Below, piece by piece: positions 27,176-37,992 of a stretch of DNA of 64,000 nucleotides. Position 1 is the first letter of the stretch; the number at the start of each line of letters is the position of its first letter. Source of the stretch: Bradyrhizobium diazoefficiens (lineage in GTDB: Bacteria > Pseudomonadota > Alphaproteobacteria > Rhizobiales > Xanthobacteraceae); contig NZ_CP067100.1 in assembly GCF_016616235.1 (NCBI RefSeq), forward strand, positions 5,701,001 to 5,765,000. The letters are read 5' to 3'. Position numbers and translations under genes: made by a program. A model generated the notes under the pieces. It did no database searches and was not told the origin of the DNA. It worked only from the letters and a program-made list of their open reading frames with translations.

Positions 27176-28120
27176 TCAGGGGTTCGGAGAACGCTCTTCC
27201 AGCACCAGCAGCTGGGCGCGGCGGATGCGCTCGCGATGGGCGATGTACAGACCGCTGGCAACGATGAAGGCCGCACCGGTGACGGTCCAGACGTCAGGGA
27301 CCTCGCCGAACAGGAAGAAGCCCAAAATGCTGACCCAGAGCAGCTGGGTGTAGGAGAACGGCGCCAGCACCGAGGCATCGCCGTAGCGATAAGCCAGCAC
27401 GATGATCCACTGGCCGACGGTGGAGGCAACGCCGATCACGATGCCGAGCCCGATTCCCGTCCAGCTCGGTGTCACCCAGACGAACGGCACCATCAGGCTG
27501 AGGATCGCAACGCCGGTGAGCGCGGAATAGGCCATAGTGGTGAGTACGGCTTCGCGCCCGCTCATCATCCGCGTCAGGATCAGCGCGGCGGCCCAGCAGA
27601 ATGCCGAGACGATCGGGAAGAACGCGGCGGCGTGAAACGCGTTCGAGCCCGGACGCAGGATGATCATCACGCCGATCAGGCCGATCGCGGTGGCGATCCA
27701 GCGGCGCATGCCGACCTTTTCGCTCAGGAAGATGATCGAGAGCGCGGTGACAAACAACGGCGAGACGAACCCGGTGGCGGAGGCTTCCGCGATCGGAAGG
27801 AAGCGCAGGCCGGAGATGAAGAACAGCGAGGAGCCGAGCAGCGCCGCGCCGCGCATCAATTGCAGGCCGAGCCGCTCGGTGTGCATCGCATGCAGCGGCG
27901 AGCCCGGCAGCATCACCGGCGTGAACATCAGCGCGAAGGTGACGAAGCGGATCCAGGTGATCTCGATCGAGGGCAGGCTCGACGACAGATATTTCGCGGT
28001 AACGTCGGAGCAGCCGAGAAACACCGTCGACAGCAGCACCAGCGCGATGCCCTTGAAGGGATGATCGACGCGCGCAGGCGCGCGGCGAGCCTGCTGCTTC
28101 TTCTCCGGCATGGCAGGCAT
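27176..28120 (-). CDS. EamA/DMT family transporter
   Basis: This 314-residue inner-membrane protein has about ten helices arranged as two EamA repeats (about 20-145 and 155-300). The N-terminal tail is basic (EKKQQARRAPARVDHPFKG). The family exports amino acids, nucleotides or other metabolites. The start is uncertain: two ATGs (28120 and 28111) open the same tail and neither has a clear ribosome site; a longer frame upstream exists but looks non-coding. It is in the same direction as, and upstream of, the alcohol dehydrogenase gene. Confidence 0.82.
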   Translation of the reverse strand: MPAMPEKKQQARRAPARVDHPFKGIALVLLSTVFLGCSDVTAKYLSSSLPSIEITWIRFVTFALMFTPVMLPGSPLHAMHTERLGLQLMRGAALLGSSLFFISGLRFLPIAEASATGFVSPLFVTALSIIFLSEKVGMRRWIATAIGLIGVMIILRPGSNAFHAAAFFPIVSAFCWAAALILTRMMSGREAVLTTMAYSALTGVAILSLMVPFVWVTPSWTGIGLGIVIGVASTVGQWIIVLAYRYGDASVLAPFSYTQLLWVSILGFFLFGEVPDVWTVTGAAFIVASGLYIAHRERIRRAQLLVLEERSPNP

Positions 28121-28307
28121 GGGAATACTGTCGAGCCTTGCGGCTGCGGCGGGCGGCGGTGTCACTGTCGGAACCCGGGAAAATGCGAATCGAGAACACT
28201 CGTAAAAAACGACAAATGCGCCGCGCTCGCAACTTCCGAAAACAGGATGCCGATATGCGCTCACGTCCGCGCGCGTCAATGCTCCATTAATAATAGACGT
28301 TTGTGCG

Positions 28308-29147
28308 TTACAGCATGGGCAGGCTACGCGGCTTCGGACCGCGCGGAAACGCCGCATCGAGCGCGGAAATCTCCTCTTTCGTCAGCGCGAGATCGCCGGC
28401 GGCCGCATTTTCGCCGGCATGTTCCGCCGACGACGCCTTAGGGATCGCGAACACCGTAGTCGCACGGGTGAGGAAGCTCAGCGCGACCTGACGCGGCGTC
28501 GCACGACGCGCTTCCGCGATCCGCGCCAGCACCGCACCGCCCTTGCTGCGCGCGTCCGGAAAATCGTCGTGGCCGAACGGCGAATAGGCGACGACTGCGA
28601 GGCCATGCTGCTCGCACCACGGGATCACCGCATGCTCGATCGCGCGCTGCTTGAGGTGATAGAGCACCTGATTGCAGGCAATGCTGCCTTCGCCGGCGAC
28701 GTCGAGAATGTCGTCGAGATCGTCGGCGTCGAAATTGGAGACGCCCCAGGATTTGATCTTGCCCGCCTTCACCAGTTCCTCGAACGCGGCAACGGTGTCT
28801 TCCAGCGGATAGGACCCGCGCCAATGCAGAAGATAGCAGTCGAGGCGATCGGTCTTCAGCCGCTTCAACGAGCGCTCGCAGGCGGTGACGGTGCCGCGGC
28901 GCGAGGCGTTGCTCGGCAGCACTTTTGACACGAGGAACACGTCGTCGCGGCGACCCGCGATCGCATCGGCGATGACGAGCTCGGCATCGCCATACATCTC
29001 GGCGGTGTCGATATGGGTCATGCCGAGATCGAGCCCGCGCTGAAGCGCTGCGATCGCGCGCGTACGGTCGCCGTGGTCGAGATACCAGGTGCCCTGCCCG
29101 ATGACGGAGACGCTGGCGCCGGTTCTACTGAAGGGTTTTGTGGTCAT
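28308..29147 (-). CDS. Aldo/keto reductase
   Basis: This is a 279-residue NAD(P)H-dependent carbonyl reductase. The catalytic tetrad is visible: Asp47 and Tyr52 in HIDTAEMYGDAE, Lys75 in LVSKVLPS and His108 in YLLHWRG. VFAIPKASSAEH in the C-terminal part is the cofactor-phosphate segment. The ATG at 29147 has AGGA upstream; the in-frame extension runs into the family A repeat and is rejected. Substrate unknown. Confidence 0.88.
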   Translation of the reverse strand: MTTKPFSRTGASVSVIGQGTWYLDHGDRTRAIAALQRGLDLGMTHIDTAEMYGDAELVIADAIAGRRDDVFLVSKVLPSNASRRGTVTACERSLKRLKTDRLDCYLLHWRGSYPLEDTVAAFEELVKAGKIKSWGVSNFDADDLDDILDVAGEGSIACNQVLYHLKQRAIEHAVIPWCEQHGLAVVAYSPFGHDDFPDARSKGGAVLARIAEARRATPRQVALSFLTRATTVFAIPKASSAEHAGENAAAGDLALTKEEISALDAAFPRGPKPRSLPML

Positions 29148-29184
29148 GTTGTCCTGCCGATGTGTTTGCCCCGAACTCCGCTGC

Positions 29185-29325
29185 CTCGTCTCCCCGTTCT
29201 TACGGGGAGAGGGTTGGGGTGAGGGGCTGCGTCCGCAACCTCGCTGACAGCTGGACTCGCGGAGAGTCCCCCTCACCCGGAATTTGCTGCGCAAATTCCG
29301 GCCCCTCCCCGCAAGCGGGGAGAGG
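29185..29325. repeat. Mosaic palindromic intergenic repeat, family A
   Basis: It begins with TCTCCCCGTTCTTACGGGGAGA, contains CCCCTCACCCGGAATTTGC followed by GCAAATTCCGG (an inverted pair), and ends CCTCCCCGCAAGCGGGGAGAGG. Same modules as 383-526 and 11768-11921. It lies between the SMP-30 gene and the aldo/keto reductase gene on the same strand. Confidence 0.75.
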
Positions 29326-29335
29326 CGAAGAACCG

Positions 29336-30235
29336 CTACAGTTCACTTATATCCGCGACCAGCACGCTGCCGGTCGCCGACTCCGTGATATAGAGCCGAT
29401 CCTTGTTCGCGCCACCGATCGCGACATTGGTGCAGTTCGGTCCCGCGCAAGACTTGATTCGCGCGAGCAGCTCACCGTTCGGCGCGAACACGAAAACATG
29501 GCCGAGCGAGGCGTGGCCGACGAACAGACGCCCCCTGGCATCCATGGTCATGCCGTCAGGACCGCTGGTGCCGAACAGCGAGCAGAAGCGGCCGACCTTG
29601 GACACGCTGCCGTCCTTCATGAACGGCAGCCGCCACACCGCATTGTCGCGTGTCATGGCGACGAACAGCACGGTCTCGCTGGGGTCGAGCACCAGCCCGT
29701 TCGGGCTGATGCCGGTGTCAACAAGGCAATCGAGCCGGCCATTTGACGCCAGGCGATAAACGCGGCCGCTTGCGTCATGCAGGCCGGTCTGGCCCTGATC
29801 GGTAAAATAGATGTCGCCGTTGGAGGCGAGATGCAGATCGTTGCAACCGCGGAACGATTCCGAATTGCGTGCGGTGAGAACAGGCTTGATGCGGCCAGCC
29901 TTGGTATCGAGCTCCATGATGCCGTGCATGTAATCGGCAATCAGGATGCGGCCGTCCGCCGCGATCTTCAGGCCGTTCGGCCAGCCCTCATACTCGATCG
30001 CGAGCGACCATTCGCCATCAGGCGCGATGCGGAAGATACGGCCGAAGGGAATGTCGACGATGTAGAGATGGCCGTCACGGTCGAACGACGGCCCTTCGAT
30101 GAAGCTGTCGGTCGGCACGCCCGGCCGGTTGGCATCGGCCCAATCGGTCCGCACGCCCTTGCGGCGGAATTTGTCGGGCATGGCGGAGAAGATCTTTGTC
30201 TCGATCAGGCGCGGCGGCGTTTCCAGGTACATCAT
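29336..30235 (-). CDS. SMP-30/gluconolactonase/LRE family protein
   Basis: This 299-residue beta-propeller is a likely lactonase. GPSFDRDGHLYIVDIPFGRIFRI near residues 48-70, CNDLHLASNGDIYFTDQGQTG near 130 (Asn/Asp metal ligands) and PDGMTMDARGRLFVG near 230 fit the family. It differs from the other SMP-30 protein in the window in most of the chain. Two ATGs open the frame with no strong ribosome site. No signal peptide. Substrate unknown; upstream is a repeat, downstream the aldo/keto reductase. Confidence 0.85.
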   Translation of the reverse strand: MMYLETPPRLIETKIFSAMPDKFRRKGVRTDWADANRPGVPTDSFIEGPSFDRDGHLYIVDIPFGRIFRIAPDGEWSLAIEYEGWPNGLKIAADGRILIADYMHGIMELDTKAGRIKPVLTARNSESFRGCNDLHLASNGDIYFTDQGQTGLHDASGRVYRLASNGRLDCLVDTGISPNGLVLDPSETVLFVAMTRDNAVWRLPFMKDGSVSKVGRFCSLFGTSGPDGMTMDARGRLFVGHASLGHVFVFAPNGELLARIKSCAGPNCTNVAIGGANKDRLYITESATGSVLVADISEL

Positions 30236-30345
30236 GGTTGTTGGTATTGTTTAGAGAGAGAGCGCGGCAACATAAGGCACAATCGCGTGCGCGTCGATTG
30301 GCCAACGAGCATGGCTGCGTTCGGAGCGGTGCCGGCTCGCGCGAC

Positions 30346-30482
30346 TCTCGTGTCCCGGACGCGCTGCAACGCGTCAGCGTTGCTGCGCAGAGCCGGGACC
30401 ACAAGACCGAACACTCGGCTGTTAGATGGGCCCCGGCTCTGCAGCGCACCACTTCGTGCTGCGCAGCGTCCGGGGCACGAGA
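30346..30482. repeat. Mosaic palindromic intergenic repeat, family B
   Basis: It begins CTCGTGTCCCGGACGCGCTG and ends with the inverse GCAGCGTCCGGGGCACGAG. Inner modules are GCAACGCGTCAGCGTTGC, GCAGAGCCGGGAC and GGGCCCCGGCTCTGC. Same family as 4467-4625 and 22896-23053. The 266-base gap holds nothing else. Confidence 0.75.
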
Positions 30483-30502
30483 CTTATAGCCCGTAGTCCG
30501 CC

Positions 30503-32488
30503 TCAAGCCGCGCGGACGGTGGCCAGGAACTGCTCGACCTCGCTGCCCAGGCGCTTGCTTTCGTCGAGCAGCGCGAGCGCCGCGCCATGGACCTGGCCGG
30601 CGGCGGCCCCCGTTTCCGATGCGCCGCGCCGGACATCGTCGACGCTGGTCGATACTTCGGACGCGCCTAGCGCTGCCTGCTGGACGTTGCGCGCGATCTC
30701 CTGCGCGGCGACGCCTTGCACCTCGACCGAGCTCGCGATCGACGATGCGATCTCCGCCATGGATTCGATCGTGCCGCCGATCTCCTTGATGGCGTCGACC
30801 GATTGCTTCGTGGCGGACTGGATCTGTGCGACCTGACGACTGATCTCATCCGTCGCCTTCGCAGTCTGACTGGCGAGCGCCTTGACTTCGGAGGCGACGA
30901 CGGCAAAGCCTCTGCCGGCCTCGCCGGCCCGCGCCGCCTCGATCGTGGCGTTGAGCGCCAGCAGATTGGTCTGCCCGGCCACCTCCGAGATCATCCGGAC
31001 GACCTCGCCGATCCGGTCGGCGGTCTGCGAGAGCGCTTCGATCTGGAGATTGGTCCGGTTCGCCTGCTCGACCGCAGCAAGCGCAACCTGATGCGATTGC
31101 GTGACCCGCCGGCCGACGTCGCCGACGGACGAGACCATTTCATCGCACGCGGCCGCCGCCGTCTGAACGCTCGCCGAGGACTGCCCTGAAGCTGCGGCAA
31201 CGTTCGCCGACAATGCGTTCGTCCCCTCCGCCGTGCGGGTCAATCCGTCAGCGGCGAGTTCGATCTCCGAGGAAGCCGCGGTGACGGCATTCACGATGCT
31301 GCCGACCGCCGCCTCGAAACGGTCGGCGATCTCGAGCATGGCCTGCTTGCGCTGAGCCTCCGCATCGTGCTTGGCCTGCTCGCGGGCGTCGGTCAATTGC
31401 CGGTTCTCGAGCAGCTTGTGGTGGAACACGGAGAGCGAGGCCGAGATCTTACCGATCTCGTCGCGGCGGTCGATCTGCTCGATCGGACGGTCGAGGTCGC
31501 CGCTCGCCAGATGCTCCATGGCCTGCACCATGCGGGTCAGCGGCGCCGTGAGCCTGCGTCCGAACCAGAACGCGACTGCGATCATGATGACGACAGTGAT
31601 GCCGATGGACCACACCACGTAGCGCTGCACGACCAGAAGCTCGTCCCTGACGGCATCGAGGCGCTTGCCGGCCGCGTTCCTGACAGCTTCGAGATTGGGG
31701 CGCAGCCGGTCATAGATCTGCGCCAGATCCTCGGCCTCCTCGGCCAGCGTGCTCTGGCCCGCCATGAAGGTGAGGAAGCTGGTCTTGTAGCTGTCGATCA
31801 GCTTCTTGATTTCCGCCTTGGCGTCATCAGGCAGGTCGGCTTTGGCAAGCTCGATAAGGAATTCTCCGACCCGCTTGGTCAGCTCGTCTCCGTATTTCTC
31901 GTCGCCACGCAGCATGAAGTCCTTTTCATGCCGCCGCATCATCAGCATCAGGACGGAAAGCCTCGGCTGGTCGAACGTCCTAAGCTTGCTCTCGACCGAG
32001 TGCACCGCCGCGCGCAATTTGTCCTGGAGCCCGTCATTCTCGTTGAAGCCGACGAGCTTCTGCGCTGCGACGACGTTGGAGAAGCGGGTGGCATAGCTGC
32101 TGATCACCGGACGGAACGACAGCGCCTGGCGCAGCGGATCGCCGTCGGGAAGAGCGCCGGCGATGTCCTCGACGGCGGTCAGATGGGAGGTCGCAGCACG
32201 CAGGGTTTCCTCATGCGCGGCGACCTTCTTCTCGGTTGGCTTCTGCAGGAAGCCGGTGGCGATCTCGCGCCCCTGCAGCAGGCTCTCGGACAGGCGTGCC
32301 GTCTGGGATTCGAGCTGCGTGAAGCGATCAGCGACAGCGCGGCTCCGGTCCTCGATCTGCCGTCCGGCGAGATAGATCACGCCCACCATAAGGACGCCAG
32401 TCGCGCCCAACAATAGCACCTGCGTGCGTAGGCCAAGGTGAAACCCGTGCAATTGAAAACGGCGCGCCGACCGAAGTCTGCTCAACAT
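30503..32488 (-). CDS. Methyl-accepting chemotaxis protein
   Basis: This 661-residue chemoreceptor has a first membrane helix at about 24-43, then a periplasmic, mainly helical sensing domain (about 44-305, rich in charged heptads, as in HBM/TarH-like bundles). A second helix follows at about 308-330 ([20 protein letters not shown]), then a HAMP linker and a cytoplasmic signalling domain. The hairpin-tip motif [21 protein letters not shown] identifies the signalling tip that contacts CheA/CheW. There is no C-terminal CheR pentapeptide. The ATG at 32488 has GGGAA upstream. No che genes are nearby; the ligand is unknown. Confidence 0.93.
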   Translation of the reverse strand: MLSRLRSARRFQLHGFHLGLRTQVLLLGATGVLMVGVIYLAGRQIEDRSRAVADRFTQLESQTARLSESLLQGREIATGFLQKPTEKKVAAHEETLRAATSHLTAVEDIAGALPDGDPLRQALSFRPVISSYATRFSNVVAAQKLVGFNENDGLQDKLRAAVHSVESKLRTFDQPRLSVLMLMMRRHEKDFMLRGDEKYGDELTKRVGEFLIELAKADLPDDAKAEIKKLIDSYKTSFLTFMAGQSTLAEEAEDLAQIYDRLRPNLEAVRNAAGKRLDAVRDELLVVQRYVVWSIGITVVIMIAVAFWFGRRLTAPLTRMVQAMEHLASGDLDRPIEQIDRRDEIGKISASLSVFHHKLLENRQLTDAREQAKHDAEAQRKQAMLEIADRFEAAVGSIVNAVTAASSEIELAADGLTRTAEGTNALSANVAAASGQSSASVQTAAAACDEMVSSVGDVGRRVTQSHQVALAAVEQANRTNLQIEALSQTADRIGEVVRMISEVAGQTNLLALNATIEAARAGEAGRGFAVVASEVKALASQTAKATDEISRQVAQIQSATKQSVDAIKEIGGTIESMAEIASSIASSVEVQGVAAQEIARNVQQAALGASEVSTSVDDVRRGASETGAAAGQVHGAALALLDESKRLGSEVEQFLATVRAA

Positions 32489-32586
32489 GTGTTCCCAGCC
32501 CCAAGAATTATCAATTCGCAAAATTGATTCATTCTGGCCGGAATTGCTTAATATTCCCGCAACTCCGGGGTCGGCACGCCGGCGGC

Positions 32587-35289
32587 CTACCCCGCCGCGC
32601 CCGCGAGCCTCGCTTGCTTCGGCACCGCCTCGGTCGTCGCAATCAACCGCTTCAACTCGGGGATGCACGAGCCGCAATTGGTGCCGGCCTGGAGCTTGGC
32701 ACCGATCTCGGCGGCGGTGCGGGCGCCGCCAGCGATGGTGTCGCAGATGGTGCCACGGCCGACGCCGAAGCAGGCGCAGACGATCGGGCCGGTCGAGCCC
32801 GCACCCTCGCTGGACTTGCCCGACAGCAGCATGCGTCGCTGCTCGTCGGTGACGTGGTCGGCGACGAACAGGCTCTTCACCACCTCCCAATCGCCGGCGT
32901 CATGGGCGGGACCGACGAACAGACAGGTCTCGATGCGGTCGCCTGCAAACGACGCGGCGCGGTACACGCCGCCGCCCAAATCGCGGTACTCGGCGACATC
33001 CGCGCCGGCGACGCCATCGAGCCAGGCCGGCCAGCGCGACAGATCGGCGTTGTCGGCGAAGAGATAGCCGAAGCCGCCGATGACCGTGACGCGGGTCCAC
33101 AACAGGCCTGGCGGCAAGCCGAGCTGCTTTCGCGACAGTGCAAAGCCGCGGAAGACGTATTCGTAAGGCGCGATCGCAGCGGGCGTCGCCTTGGACTCCG
33201 GCTGGCCCGAGAACGGATCGGTGAACGGTGCGACCAGCGCGCCGACGCGGCCGTGCGAGGCGTTCATCGCGCTCCAGTGGATCGGCGCGAACAGCGCGCC
33301 GCGCTGCTGGTGCTCGCTGACGACCATTTTAAGGATGCACTGGCCGTAATCGGTGGTGATGCGGGCATAGCCATCATGGGCGATGCCGTATTTGCCGGCG
33401 TCGTCGGGATGAACCTCCACGAACGGCTCGGGCAGATGCGCGCCGAGCCGCTGGCTGAGGCCGGTGCGCGTCATGGTGTGCCACTGGTCGCGGATGCGTC
33501 CGGTGTTGAGCCTGAGGGGGCGAGAGGCGCCGGTCTCGCTGCGCAGCGCCGGCACCTCGGGTGCGACGAAGCGGCCCTTGCCGTCATTGGTGAAGAAGCC
33601 GCCCTGCGCGAAGAAACGTTCGCTGGACGCGCCATCTTCGCGCACCGGCCACTGCACCGGCTTCAACGCGTCGAAGGTCTCATCCGACAGCGCGGCGAGC
33701 GCGCCAATGTCGAAATCACGGCTGCCATTGTTCTCGAACGCCGAGAGCGCCGCGTGCTCGCGAAAGATGTCGGCGGCGGATTTGTAATTGAAGCTGTCGC
33801 CGAAGCCGAGGCGCTTTGCGGTCTCGCTGAGAATCCACCAATCCGGCCGCGCCTCGCCCGGCGCGGGCAGGAACGCGCGCTGGCGCGAGATCCGGCGTTC
33901 GGAATTGGTCACGGTGCCCGACTTCTCACCCCATGCCAGCGCGGGCAGCAGCACGTGCGGGCCGGCCTCGACCGTGTCATTGGAGAGCACGTTCTCGGAC
34001 AGGACGAACAGCTCGAGCTTCTTCAGCGCCTCGCGCACGACATCCGCATCGGGCAGCGATACTGCTGGGTTCGTGCCCATCACCCACAGCGCCTTGACCT
34101 CGCCGCGCTCGATGGCTTCGAACAGCTGCACCGCCTTCAACCCCTCACGGGTGGCGATGCGCGGCGCGTTCCAGAACCGCCTGACACGGTCGATGTCCGG
34201 CGGCGTGAAGCTCATGTGCGCGGCGAGCATATTGGCGAGCCCGCCGACCTCGCGGCCGCCCATCGCGTTGGGCTGGCCGGTGAGTGAGAACGGCGAGGCG
34301 CCCGGCTTGCCGATACGCCCCGTGGCGAGATGGCAGTTCAGGATGGCGTTGACCTTGTCAGTGCCCTGCGCCGACTGGTTGACGCCCTGCGAATAGAGCG
34401 TGACGACACGCGGCGTGTCGCGGAACATCTTGAAGAAGGCCGCAACATCCTGCTCGGAGAGCCCCGTGGCCAGTGCGGTCGCGATGATATTGCCGGCGAT
34501 GTTACGCGCGCGTGCCAGCGCCTCGTCGAAGCCGGACGTGTTCTGCGCGATGTAATCCTGGTCCAGCGCGCCGTTGTCGGCGAGATGAACGAACAGGCCG
34601 GAGAACAGCGCGGTGTCGGTGCCGGGCTTGAGGCCCAGGAACAGGTCGACGTCATCAGCAGTGTCGGTGCGGCGCGGGTCGATCACGATCATGCGCGCGC
34701 CGCGCTCCTGCCGGTTCTTCAGCATGCGCTGGAACAGCACGGGGTGGCACCAGGCCGCGTTCGAGCCGACCAATACCAGCAGATCGGCCTGCTCGAGATC
34801 TTCGTAGCAGCCGGGCACGGTGTCGGCGCCGAAGGCGCGGCGATGGCCGGCGACCGAGGACGACATGCAGAGCCGCGAATTGGTGTCGACATTGGCGGTG
34901 CCGACAAAGCCCTTCATCAGCTTGTTGGCGACGTAATAGTCCTCGGTGAGGAGCTGGCCGGACAAATAGAACGCGACCGCATCAGCGCCGTCGCGCGCCA
35001 CGATGTGCTGCATGCGGTGGGCGACATGGTCGAGCGCATCGCTCCAGGCGACGCGCTCCAGCACGCCCTTGCAGCGGATCATCGGGTAGAGCAACCGGCT
35101 TTCCAGCCCGACGGTCTCGCCGAGCGCGGAGCCCTTCGAGCACAGCCGGCCGAAATTGGCGGGATGATCGGGGTCGCCTGCGATCGCCGCGCCGCCCTTG
35201 CCATCGGGTGTCGCCAGCACGCCGCAGCCGACGCCGCAATAGGGACAGGTCGTCCGGGTGGCGCGCAGCGCCGGATCGATCGCCGTCAT
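32587..35289 (-). CDS. nasC: Assimilatory nitrate reductase catalytic subunit
   Basis: This 900-residue cytoplasmic molybdenum enzyme reduces nitrate to nitrite. The N-terminal [4Fe-4S] ligands are Cys15, Cys18, Cys22 and Cys50; [17 protein letters not shown] holds the cysteine expected to bind molybdenum; the molybdopterin-guanine-dinucleotide domain ends near residue 775. A C-terminal BFD-like [2Fe-2S] domain ([15 protein letters not shown]...[11 protein letters not shown]) takes electrons from the partner flavoprotein. No Tat signal. It starts one base after the flavoprotein stop, so they are coupled. The order narK-flp-nasC matches B. diazoefficiens. Confidence 0.95.
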   Translation of the reverse strand: MTAIDPALRATRTTCPYCGVGCGVLATPDGKGGAAIAGDPDHPANFGRLCSKGSALGETVGLESRLLYPMIRCKGVLERVAWSDALDHVAHRMQHIVARDGADAVAFYLSGQLLTEDYYVANKLMKGFVGTANVDTNSRLCMSSSVAGHRRAFGADTVPGCYEDLEQADLLVLVGSNAAWCHPVLFQRMLKNRQERGARMIVIDPRRTDTADDVDLFLGLKPGTDTALFSGLFVHLADNGALDQDYIAQNTSGFDEALARARNIAGNIIATALATGLSEQDVAAFFKMFRDTPRVVTLYSQGVNQSAQGTDKVNAILNCHLATGRIGKPGASPFSLTGQPNAMGGREVGGLANMLAAHMSFTPPDIDRVRRFWNAPRIATREGLKAVQLFEAIERGEVKALWVMGTNPAVSLPDADVVREALKKLELFVLSENVLSNDTVEAGPHVLLPALAWGEKSGTVTNSERRISRQRAFLPAPGEARPDWWILSETAKRLGFGDSFNYKSAADIFREHAALSAFENNGSRDFDIGALAALSDETFDALKPVQWPVREDGASSERFFAQGGFFTNDGKGRFVAPEVPALRSETGASRPLRLNTGRIRDQWHTMTRTGLSQRLGAHLPEPFVEVHPDDAGKYGIAHDGYARITTDYGQCILKMVVSEHQQRGALFAPIHWSAMNASHGRVGALVAPFTDPFSGQPESKATPAAIAPYEYVFRGFALSRKQLGLPPGLLWTRVTVIGGFGYLFADNADLSRWPAWLDGVAGADVAEYRDLGGGVYRAASFAGDRIETCLFVGPAHDAGDWEVVKSLFVADHVTDEQRRMLLSGKSSEGAGSTGPIVCACFGVGRGTICDTIAGGARTAAEIGAKLQAGTNCGSCIPELKRLIATTEAVPKQARLAGAAG

Positions 35290-35290
35290 G

Positions 35291-36508
35291 TCAGGCTGCC
35301 TTGGAGGGGCGCGCAAGCGTGCGGCCGAACATCATGTCGGCGCGGAACGCGGCGACCTTCTCGTGATTGCGGATCAGCTCGAGATACCAGAGCGCATCGA
35401 CGGTATCGCCGATCAGCACCGCGCCGGTGAGCCGGCCCTCAGTGATGACGAGCTTCTTGTAGGTGCCGCGCCTGAAATCTGACAGCACGAGCGTCTCGCT
35501 GCCGTCGGCGCCCATGAAGTCGCCGGCCGAGAACACGCTGACGCCGGACACCTTCAGATTGGTCGAGACCACGCTGCCCTGATAGGCGGCTGGACGGCCG
35601 GCGAGATGCCGCGCCAGCACGCGCGCCTGCTCGTAGGCCGGCTCGACCAGACCGTAGCAGGTGCCGCGATGCTCGGCGCATTCGCCGAGCGCGTAGATGT
35701 CGGGCGAAGCCGTCTGCATCTCGTCGTTGACGACGATGCCGCGATTGACGGCGATGCCGGCGTCCCTCGCCAGCGCGACGTTGGGCCTGATGCCGGCTGC
35801 GAAGATCACGGCATCGGCCTCGATGCGGCTGCCGTCGGCAAGCTCGACCGCCTCGACATGGCCATCGCCGTGGATGCGGGCCGTGGATGCATTGAGCAGG
35901 ATGCGGATGCCCTTGCGCTCGACCAGCGTCTTGAGCAGGTCGGCGGCCGGGCCGTCGAGCTGGCGCTCCATCAGCCGGTCCATGAGATGCAGCAGCGTCA
36001 CCGGCGCGCCGGCCTTGGCAAGGCCATACGCTGCTTCGAGACCGAGCAGACCGCCGCCGACCACGACAACGCGCTTCTTTGCAGCCGCCAGCGTCAGCAG
36101 CAAGTCGACGTCGCGGCTGTCGCGAAACGTGTGCACACCGGCGAGATCAGCGCCTGGCACATTCAGCCGCAGCGGCGTCGATCCGGTGGCGAGCACGAGC
36201 TTGGAATATTCCATGCTCTCCTCGCCTTCGATCTTGAGCTCGCGGCGGCCGGTGTCGATCTCGGTGACACGATAGCCGTAGCGGACCGTGACGCCGCGAT
36301 CGCGCCACCAGTCGGCCGGGCGGAGCTCGATCTCGTGCGAGCCGGTCTCGCCGGCGAGCACGGAGGAGAGCAGCACGCGATTATAAGCGAGCCGCGGCTC
36401 CTCGCCGATCACGGCAACGGCGTAGCGGCCGAGCGCGGTCTTGGCGAGCTCGTCGACCAGACGCGCGGCCGCCATACCGTTACCGACGATGACCAGCGGT
36501 TCACTCAT
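35291..36508 (-). CDS. flp: NAD(P)H/FAD-dependent electron-transfer flavoprotein for nitrate reductase
   Basis: This 405-residue flavoprotein resembles the N-terminal part of NirB/NasB. It has FAD motif VIVGNGMAAAR (6-16), NAD motif VVVVGGGLLGLEAAYGL (about 146-162) and FAD motif IYALGECAEHRG (about 271-282). The siroheme and Fe-S domains of nitrite reductase are absent, so it should only feed electrons to NasC, as Flp does in B. diazoefficiens. It lies between narK and nasC; the gap to narK is 73 bases and to nasC one base. Confidence 0.9.
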   Translation of the reverse strand: MSEPLVIVGNGMAAARLVDELAKTALGRYAVAVIGEEPRLAYNRVLLSSVLAGETGSHEIELRPADWWRDRGVTVRYGYRVTEIDTGRRELKIEGEESMEYSKLVLATGSTPLRLNVPGADLAGVHTFRDSRDVDLLLTLAAAKKRVVVVGGGLLGLEAAYGLAKAGAPVTLLHLMDRLMERQLDGPAADLLKTLVERKGIRILLNASTARIHGDGHVEAVELADGSRIEADAVIFAAGIRPNVALARDAGIAVNRGIVVNDEMQTASPDIYALGECAEHRGTCYGLVEPAYEQARVLARHLAGRPAAYQGSVVSTNLKVSGVSVFSAGDFMGADGSETLVLSDFRRGTYKKLVITEGRLTGAVLIGDTVDALWYLELIRNHEKVAAFRADMMFGRTLARPSKAA

Positions 36509-36581
36509 GGACGTTCCCTATTCCATAGCCTGCGGTGAGGCTTCCCCCCGCGTACGGAGAGAAGCGGATTCATACCAGGTG

Positions 36582-37964
36582 TCACACCCTTGCTTCGGCG
36601 AGGCTTGAAGCGCCTTCACTCTGTGGGCTGCGACGCAGATAGAACCACCAGGTCAAGCCAAGACAGGAGGCATAAAAGGCGAGATAGATCGCCAGCGCGA
36701 GCGACGGTCCGCCGGTCATCGCGATCGACTTGCCGAAACCGCTCGGGATCAGATAGCCGCCGACGGCGCCGACCGCGCCGATGAATCCGACCGCCGCGCC
36801 GCTCTCGATGCTCGCCGTCTTCAAAGCGCCGGCGCGCGCCGCATCGCCCTTGCCGCGCACCTTGAACAGGTTCTGCTCGCGGAAGATCGAGGGGATCATC
36901 CGGTAGGTCGAACCGTTGCCGATGCCGGTGGTGACGAACAGGATCAGGAACATCGACAGGAAGCCGATGAAGTCCTTTTGCCCGACGAAATAGAGCACGC
37001 CGACCGTGGCGCCCGCCATCACGATGAAATTCCAGAAGGTGATGACCGAGCCGCCGATCCTGTCGGCAAGCCAGCCGCCGAACGGGCGCGACAGCGAACC
37101 AACGAGAGGCCCGAGGAACGCGATCGCAATCGTGACTTGCGGAAACTGCGTCTTGATCAGCAGCGGAAACGCGGCGGAATAGCCGATGAAGGATCCGAAC
37201 GTGCCGATATAGAGATAAGCCATGATCCAGGTGTGCTTGCGCTTGACGATCGCGAGCTGGTTCTTCACCGACGATTTCGCCGAGGTGAGGTTATTCATGA
37301 AGAACACCGCGCCGAACACCGCGATTGCGATCGGCAGCACCCACATCAGGCCTGCGTTCTGGAGGAAGATGCCGTCGACGGGGCTGGCCTGGAACAGGTT
37401 GATGACCGCGAGCGTCATCAGGATCGGGGTCAGGAGCTGCACGCTGGAGACGCCGATATTTCCGCCGGCGGCATTGAGGCCGAGCGCCCATCCCTTCATC
37501 CGGTCGGGGAAGAAGAAGGAGATGTTGGTCATGCTGGAGGCGAAATTGCCGCCGCCGAGGCCGGCGGTCGAGGCGACCAGCAGCATCAGCCAGAACGGCG
37601 TATCGGGCTGGCCAACGAAATAGGCCAGCGACAGCGTCGGGATGAACAGCACCGCCGCGCTGAAAATGGTCCAGTTGCGGCCGCCGAAGGTCGTCACCGC
37701 AAATGTATAGGGAAAGCGCATTAGTGCGCCGATCAGGCCCGGCACCGCGACAAGCTGGAACAGCTGGTCGGTGGTGTAGTGAAAACCTGCCTGCGGCAGC
37801 TTGGTGGTGACGATGCTCCAGATCAGCCACACCGAGAAGCCGATATGCTCGGCCAGGATCGACCAGATCAGGTTGCGTCGCGCGATGGTCTTACCCGTCG
37901 CATTCCAGAACGCCTCATCTTCGGGGCGCCAGTCTGAAATCCAGGTCGGATTGTCTTCCTTCAT
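36582..37964 (-). CDS. narK: Nitrate/nitrite MFS transporter
   Basis: This 460-residue protein has 12 predicted membrane helices. The nitrate-signature segments are present: TAGLGGGNFASSMTNISFFF in helix 5 and GNGSTYRMIPSIF near helix 11. It should import nitrate and may export nitrite. The ATG at 37964 follows AAAGGGAC; an in-frame extension of 20 codons lies in the leader and is rejected. First gene of the operon with flp and nasC. Its upstream region has a near-consensus sigma-54 element and a foldable leader. Confidence 0.93.
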   Translation of the reverse strand: MKEDNPTWISDWRPEDEAFWNATGKTIARRNLIWSILAEHIGFSVWLIWSIVTTKLPQAGFHYTTDQLFQLVAVPGLIGALMRFPYTFAVTTFGGRNWTIFSAAVLFIPTLSLAYFVGQPDTPFWLMLLVASTAGLGGGNFASSMTNISFFFPDRMKGWALGLNAAGGNIGVSSVQLLTPILMTLAVINLFQASPVDGIFLQNAGLMWVLPIAIAVFGAVFFMNNLTSAKSSVKNQLAIVKRKHTWIMAYLYIGTFGSFIGYSAAFPLLIKTQFPQVTIAIAFLGPLVGSLSRPFGGWLADRIGGSVITFWNFIVMAGATVGVLYFVGQKDFIGFLSMFLILFVTTGIGNGSTYRMIPSIFREQNLFKVRGKGDAARAGALKTASIESGAAVGFIGAVGAVGGYLIPSGFGKSIAMTGGPSLALAIYLAFYASCLGLTWWFYLRRSPQSEGASSLAEARV

Positions 37965-37992
37965 TGGAAAAGTCCCTTTCGTTAGGAGGCGC

